Below the pieces are notes generated by a model. That model was given only the letters and a program-made list of their open reading frames with translations. It did no database searches and had not been told where the DNA came from. From the NCBI GenBank assembly GCA_016296065.1, contig JAEDKA010000002.1, forward strand, positions 62,001 to 126,000: DNA of 64,000 nt, in the 5' to 3' direction. Source of the DNA: Kiritimatiellia bacterium (GTDB lineage Bacteria; Verrucomicrobiota; Kiritimatiellia; RFP12; UBA1067). Shown here one piece after another: positions 59,868-64,000 of this stretch; the stretch's first letter is position 1, and every line of letters starts with the position of its first letter. The position numbers were made by a program, and so were the translations under genes.

Positions 59868-61376
59868 ATGGAACAGGAAGATAATGCCAAGCTCGACCTC
59901 GGCTCGCTCGGGTCGTTCGATTTCACGCCCGACTGGGCGCGGAAAGACGCCGGAGTTACCGTAGGCAAGGTCCGCCCCGAAAGGGCGGATGGAGAAAGGA
60001 AGCCGTTCGGCGACAGGAAGCCGTCCGGCGATCGCAAGCCATTCGGGGAACGCAAGCCCTTTGGCGACCGGAAGCAGTTCGGCGACCGGAAGCCCTTCGG
60101 CGACCGCAAGGGGTTCGGAGACCGCGGCAGGCCGCGCTTCGCCGAGAAGCCCCAGCCGCTCGACGCCGAGGTGAAGGTGCTGCCCGAGTCGAAGGCGCTT
60201 GGCACGGTCATGCGCAAGCTTCAGGGCGACTGCCACGCGTACAAGCTCAAGGACCTCGCGTACTTCTTCCTGGACAACCCCGGTTCCGTCCTCCTCAAGA
60301 TCACGCCGAAGGCGCAGCCCGACAAGCCCGCCGCGGCGTTCTGCCAGTGCAAGGCGTGCGGCTTCGCGTCTACGAAGGAGGAGGATGTCATCGAGCATGC
60401 GCTGTCCGCGCATCTCTCCGACTACTACGACTCGAAGGTGATAGAGGTAGAGCCGCCCAAGGGCAACTTCAGCTGCGTGGCGAAGTGCGGACTTTCCGGC
60501 GTCCTCCTCGGGCCGCCGAACATCCACGAGTTCAACGCGACGGTGCGCGAGATGATCCGCACGCGCTATCCCGACATGTCCGAGGAGCAGTACCGCTCGC
60601 GCATCGAGATGGTCCGCGACGCGGACGCCATCGAAGAGTGGCGCAAGGGCGCGACGAAGAAGACGGTGTTCGTTCCGAAAGGCCAGGCCGATACCGAGGG
60701 CGTCGCGACGATGACGCGCGAGCAGGCCGAGGGCGAGTTCAGGCGCAACGTGCTGCCTTCCCTCATAGACAGGCCGAAGAACCTCATGATCACCGCCGAA
60801 GTCGCGCTCAAGAGCCCCGTGAAGCCGCTCGTCTGGGCGGTCCGCGACGCGCTGGAGGCGGAGCGCCGCATTCCCGCGGGCATGTGCTTCGCGCTCCGCG
60901 GCGCGCTGCACCACCGCAAGTTCAACTTCTTCCGCGCGAACGACGCGCGCGGACCCGAGTTCGTCACGAGCGCGGAGCTCAAGGAGTTCGACGCCGCGCA
61001 CGCGATCCCCGAGCTCGCGTCCGTGGCGAAGTTCATCGCCGAGCATCCGTGCTGCGACAAGTCGGAGCTTCCGCAGGAGGAGGGCGTGCTGCAGCACCTG
61101 CAGTGGCTCGTCTCGACCGGGCACGTCGTCGCGTTTGCCAAGATGGGCGTCTACTCGGCCGTGGAGAAGTTCCCGAAGTACGGTCCGCAGTGGAAAAAGC
61201 GCTCCGCGAAGAAGGCAGAGGCTCCAGCCGACCAGCCCGCGCCGGAGCAGCCCGCGGCGCAGGAACAGCCTGTGGCCCAGGAGCAGCCCGCGGCGCAGGA
61301 ACAGCCCGCGGCGCAGGAACCAATCGAAGAAAAGAAAGAAGAACCTCAGAATGAAGCTTCCACTCAGTTGGCTTAA
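59868..61376 (+). CDS. Unknown protein with (G-D-R-K-P-F)n region and Cys-rich centre
   Basis: Of 502 residues, 40-90 hold about seven hexapeptides of the type FGDRKPFGERKPFGDRKQ, a basic disordered region like those of RNA-binding proteins. Residues 150-215 contain CQCKACGFASTKEED...HALSAH, which looks like a zinc-finger (C-x-C-x2-C...H...H), and CVAKCGLSG. The C-terminal half is helical (LMITAEVALKSPVKPLVWAV, ALRGALHHRKFNFFRA), ending in QP/AQ-rich repeats. I recall similar proteins only from Verrucomicrobia-type genomes. A role with RNA or ribosomes is a guess. Overlaps pheT by 26 bases. Confidence 0.55.
   Translation: MEQEDNAKLDLGSLGSFDFTPDWARKDAGVTVGKVRPERADGERKPFGDRKPSGDRKPFGERKPFGDRKQFGDRKPFGDRKGFGDRGRPRFAEKPQPLDAEVKVLPESKALGTVMRKLQGDCHAYKLKDLAYFFLDNPGSVLLKITPKAQPDKPAAAFCQCKACGFASTKEEDVIEHALSAHLSDYYDSKVIEVEPPKGNFSCVAKCGLSGVLLGPPNIHEFNATVREMIRTRYPDMSEEQYRSRIEMVRDADAIEEWRKGATKKTVFVPKGQADTEGVATMTREQAEGEFRRNVLPSLIDRPKNLMITAEVALKSPVKPLVWAVRDALEAERRIPAGMCFALRGALHHRKFNFFRANDARGPEFVTSAELKEFDAAHAIPELASVAKFIAEHPCCDKSELPQEEGVLQHLQWLVSTGHVVAFAKMGVYSAVEKFPKYGPQWKKRSAKKAEAPADQPAPEQPAAQEQPVAQEQPAAQEQPAAQEPIEEKKEEPQNEASTQLA
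60000..60125 (+). repeat. 18-bp tandem coding repeat (GDRKPF hexapeptides)
   Basis: Seven units of GGCGACCGGAAGCCCTTC type with synonymous changes, inside the gene at 59868. Confidence 0.88.
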
Positions 61377-63795
61377 CGAGTACGTCAAGGTTGACGACAT
61401 CGATCCGAAGGACCTCGCGGAGAAACTCACGCGCGCGGGCCTTCAGGTCGAGTCCATTGAAACGGTCGGGGGAACTCCGCTCTCCGACCTCATCGTCGTC
61501 GCGGAGGTGCTGGAGTGCGAGGCGCATCCGAACAGCGACCACCTGCACGTCTGCAAGGTGACGGACGGCAAGGAGACCTATCAGGTCGTGTGCGGCGCGC
61601 CCAACATGCGCCTTGGCATAAAGACGGCGTTCGCTAAGATCGGCGCGGAGATCCCCGAGTTCCTCGACAAGAACGGCAAGCCCGAGAAGATCAAGAAGGG
61701 CAAGCTTCGCGGAGTCGAGAGCTTCGGCATGTGCTGCTCGGAGAAGGAGCTCCACATCGGCGAGGGGAACTCCGGCATCATCGAGTATCCGGCCGAGACC
61801 CCGACGGGCGCGCTCGTGCGCGACGTGGCGAAGCTCGAGAAGCCCGAGGTCGTCTTCGACATTGAGGTGACGTGGAACCGTCCGGACGCGCTTTCGGTCG
61901 TCGGGCTCGCCCGCGAGTTCGCCGCGATACTGAACCGTCCGCTCACTCTCCCGCCCGTCGACTTCGAAGAGTGCGGAGTCGATGTAAACGACGAGGTCAA
62001 GGTCGTCGTTGAGGACAAGGAGAAGTGCCTCAGGTACACCGCGCGCGTCGTGACGGAGATGACACCCGACGCGCCGTCTCCCGCGGTGATGGCGAAGAGG
62101 CTGGAGCTCTGCGGCGTCCGTTCGCTCGGGCTCGCCGTCGACGTCACGAACTACGTGATGCTCGAGCTCGGCCAGCCGATGCACGCCTTCGACCACCGCA
62201 CGCTCAAGGACCGCACGATCGTCGTGAGGGACGCGCGCGAGGGCGAGACGATGAAGACGCTCGACGGCGTCGAGAGGAAGCTCGACCCCTCCATGCTGAT
62301 GATCTGCGACGCCGAAAGGCCGAACGCGGTCGCCGGCATCATGGGCGGAGAGGACTCAGGAATCGCCCCCGGCACGACATCCGTCCTCCTCGAGAGCGCT
62401 CTCTTCGAGCCGACTTCGACGAAGTTCACCGCTACGAAGCTCGGTCTCGCGAGCGAGTCGTCGTACCGCTACATCCGCGGAGTCGACAAGGACCTCGCGG
62501 ACTTCGCGTCGCGCCGCGCTGCGCATCTGCTGCAGAAGTACGGCAACGCGAAGATCGCGAAGGGGATTGTAGACGTAGACAACCGCGCCAAGCCGCTCAA
62601 CGCGGACGTCACGCTCGACTTCGAGCGTGCGCGCAGGCTCATCGGAATCCCCGTCGGAAACGACGCGATGGTGTTCATTCTCCGCGGGCTCGGACTCGTC
62701 CCTCGCAAGGACGGCCTGTACGCCGCCGAGAAGTCCGTCGCTTTCGGCATCCCCTCCTGGCGCTGGGACCTCCTCGAGGAGGCCGACCTCGTGGAGGAAA
62801 TCGCGAGGCTCTACGGACTCGACAACATCCCGGACACGATGCCTTCCGCGCCGTCCGTCTCGCCGCTCTCCGACGCGCCGTTCCGCGCGAAGGCGAGGGT
62901 GCGCGAGCTGTGCCTCGCGCTCGGCTTCACCGAGGCGATGCACTACTCGTTCCTCTCGAAGAAGGAGCTCGACGACTTCGACACGCGCGCAGCGGACCGC
63001 AGGCTCGTCATCCCAGACCCCGTCTCGGCGGAGTACGGCGTTATGCGCGACTCGCTCCTGCCGCAGATGATGGGCTCGCTCGGACGCAACGCCTCGCACC
63101 AGCTCGAGACCGCGATGCTCTTTGAGATCGGCAAGGTGTTCGGCGTCGCGAAGACGCCCAAGGGCGACGTCCCGTGCGAGAAGGAGACCCTCTCGCTCGG
63201 CTTCGTCGGTCCCGTCGGACGCGAGGCGCTAAGGACGCGCGCGCCGCTCTCCGAGGAGGAGGCGGTGCTGTGGATGAAGGGCGCCGTCGAGGAGCTCGTC
63301 GCGAAGCTGCACGCAGGGAAGCTCGAGTTCGAGTCGGCGGACCATCCGGCGTTCGCGAAGGGCGCCGCGCTCGCGGTGAAGCTCAACGGACGCCAGATCG
63401 GCGTCATGGGCGCGCTTTCGGCGAAGATGAGGCATCCGTACCGCCTCACGACGCAGATGGCGCTATGCGAAATGGACCTGAAGCCGCTTCTCAAGCGCGT
63501 GAACGAGCTCGGGCGCGTATCGCCCGTGCCGCAGTTCCCGCTCGTGAGGCGCGACATCGCGATCGTCGCCGCGAAGTCGGTGACGAACGCCGCCGTTGAG
63601 GATGTCATCCGCAGGAACGGCGGAAAGGACCTCGTCAAGGTGACTCTCTTCGACGTCTTCAAGGACTCGCGCGCCTACTCGCTCGAGTTCAGGTCGGCGG
63701 AGAGGACGCTCACCGACGAAGAGGTGGGCAAGGACTTCCAGCGGATCGTCGACGCCCTCAAGGCGACCGCCGGCATCGAGGTGAGGGAAAGTTGA
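61351..63795 (+). CDS. pheT: Phenylalanine-tRNA ligase beta subunit
   Basis: The 814-residue subunit of the alpha2-beta2 synthetase. Start MKLPLSWLNEYVKVDDIDP at 61351, the canonical PheT beginning; the open frame upstream lacks it. The tRNA-binding EMAP-like domain (VCKVTDGKETYQVVCGAPNM), B3/4 editing region (ALSVVGLAREFAAI, DVTNYVMLELGQPMHAFDH), B5 (GIPSWRWDLLEEADLVEEIA then RLYG) and the C-terminal ferredoxin-like anticodon domain (PQFPLVRRDIAIVAAKSVT, DVFKDSRAYSLEFRSAERTL) are all present. pheS is not adjacent. It overlaps the end of the previous gene by 26 bases with only a weak ribosome site. Confidence 0.95.
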   Translation: MKLPLSWLNEYVKVDDIDPKDLAEKLTRAGLQVESIETVGGTPLSDLIVVAEVLECEAHPNSDHLHVCKVTDGKETYQVVCGAPNMRLGIKTAFAKIGAEIPEFLDKNGKPEKIKKGKLRGVESFGMCCSEKELHIGEGNSGIIEYPAETPTGALVRDVAKLEKPEVVFDIEVTWNRPDALSVVGLAREFAAILNRPLTLPPVDFEECGVDVNDEVKVVVEDKEKCLRYTARVVTEMTPDAPSPAVMAKRLELCGVRSLGLAVDVTNYVMLELGQPMHAFDHRTLKDRTIVVRDAREGETMKTLDGVERKLDPSMLMICDAERPNAVAGIMGGEDSGIAPGTTSVLLESALFEPTSTKFTATKLGLASESSYRYIRGVDKDLADFASRRAAHLLQKYGNAKIAKGIVDVDNRAKPLNADVTLDFERARRLIGIPVGNDAMVFILRGLGLVPRKDGLYAAEKSVAFGIPSWRWDLLEEADLVEEIARLYGLDNIPDTMPSAPSVSPLSDAPFRAKARVRELCLALGFTEAMHYSFLSKKELDDFDTRAADRRLVIPDPVSAEYGVMRDSLLPQMMGSLGRNASHQLETAMLFEIGKVFGVAKTPKGDVPCEKETLSLGFVGPVGREALRTRAPLSEEEAVLWMKGAVEELVAKLHAGKLEFESADHPAFAKGAALAVKLNGRQIGVMGALSAKMRHPYRLTTQMALCEMDLKPLLKRVNELGRVSPVPQFPLVRRDIAIVAAKSVTNAAVEDVIRRNGGKDLVKVTLFDVFKDSRAYSLEFRSAERTLTDEEVGKDFQRIVDALKATAGIEVRES

Positions 63796-64000
63796 TTTTC
63801 TAGGACGTGGGTCCTGGGTTGCACGCGGATTCAGCAGAAATTTCTTCGACCGACATTTTTAAAAGGGGGCAACCCCTACTAGGAACGACGGGTTCCGGGG
63901 ATTCTGTGCTACGGCAACGTGGGATCTTTTAAAATGTAGAATGTAAAGTGTGCAAGCAGTGTGTAACGCGTAAAATGCTGACATTAAGCAAGGGGAAGAG
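63796..64000. other. Intergenic region to window end
   Basis: No ORF or RNA recognised. Short inverted repeats GGACGTGGGTCC (63804-63815) and GGGGCAACCCC are present but lack a clear T-run. The last 100 bases are AT-richer. Confidence 0.4.

Noticed and set aside
63796..64000. Possible terminator after pheT
   Set aside because: Short inverted repeats are present but have no adjacent T-run or convincing stem length.

Overview
The window is GC-rich chromosomal DNA from a bacterium, most likely of the PVC superphylum (Kiritimatiellota or a related Verrucomicrobiota lineage). That placement is an inference from gene content: a leader-anchored protein with an LGGLRSIAAE motif, a sialate O-acetylesterase, DUF2157/GDYXXLXY/DUF2339 membrane proteins, TMEM43, and heavy loading with short palindromic repeats. 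Promoters are recognisable as an extended -10, typically TTTGGTATAAT, usually without a clear -35. Several genes start only 6-11 bases after that box and look leaderless.

Region 1 (1-19,973) is accessory. It opens with the tail of an NrtR-like regulator and an ADP-ribosylglycohydrolase. A Sel1-repeat/HTH pair follows, then a split IS30-family element. Next come an AT-rich restriction-modification island (MamI-like endonuclease, methyltransferase, HTH controller) and a DMT transporter. From about 9.9 to 17.8 kb there is an array of small single-gene or short-operon units. Each is preceded by a near-identical ~55-bp element (family A: a GTCGC...GCGAC palindrome followed by TTTGGTAGAATAGGCGGCG). 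The units include a macro-domain protein fused to a HipA/FAM20-like kinase-fold region, a CYTH protein, a second Sel1 protein, a J-domain protein, a HIRAN protein, several unknowns and a candidate small RNA. The region ends with a perfect 13-bp stem element and an ankyrin gene fused to the 3' end of an IS4-type transposase.

Region 2 (20,100-39,900 and 57,600-63,800) is mostly core. It holds UmuD, an aldo/keto reductase, a TatD-linked radical SAM protein, a large secreted esterase and mutS. mutS runs in frame into a signal-peptide-like segment and a nuclease domain. Further on are fusA, an aminotransferase, ispE, tRNA-Gln, rpsP, rplS, TMEM43, a CsgG-like protein, a TetR regulator with a probable operator, DUF2339 and pheT.

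Region 3 (39,600-57,560) is a long plus-strand run of envelope and membrane genes. It contains two paralogous sets (DUF2157, GDYXXLXY protein, alpha/beta hydrolase) and a relic of the beta-repeat protein that begins the first set, so a segment was duplicated and then eroded. Nearly every gap is filled by repeats. Family D is a hairpin with arms built from ACAGGATT-type units. Family E is a ~93-bp palindrome ended by AACCGCAGAC and GTCTGCGGTT. Two GxxExxY genes (PD-(D/E)XK-like fold) lie here. One sits precisely between inverted family D arms, the other between family E copies. The most unusual hypothesis from this window is that GxxExxY proteins mobilise these repeats, with the empty hairpins as non-autonomous copies.

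Four palindromic repeat families (B, C, D, E) are also found inside reading frames without breaking them: in mutS, the LplT-PlsC fusion, the DUF2339 gene and the GxxExxY genes. No CRISPR array, rRNA, origin or phage was seen. Functional names rest on visible motifs and remembered family patterns; no database search was possible.
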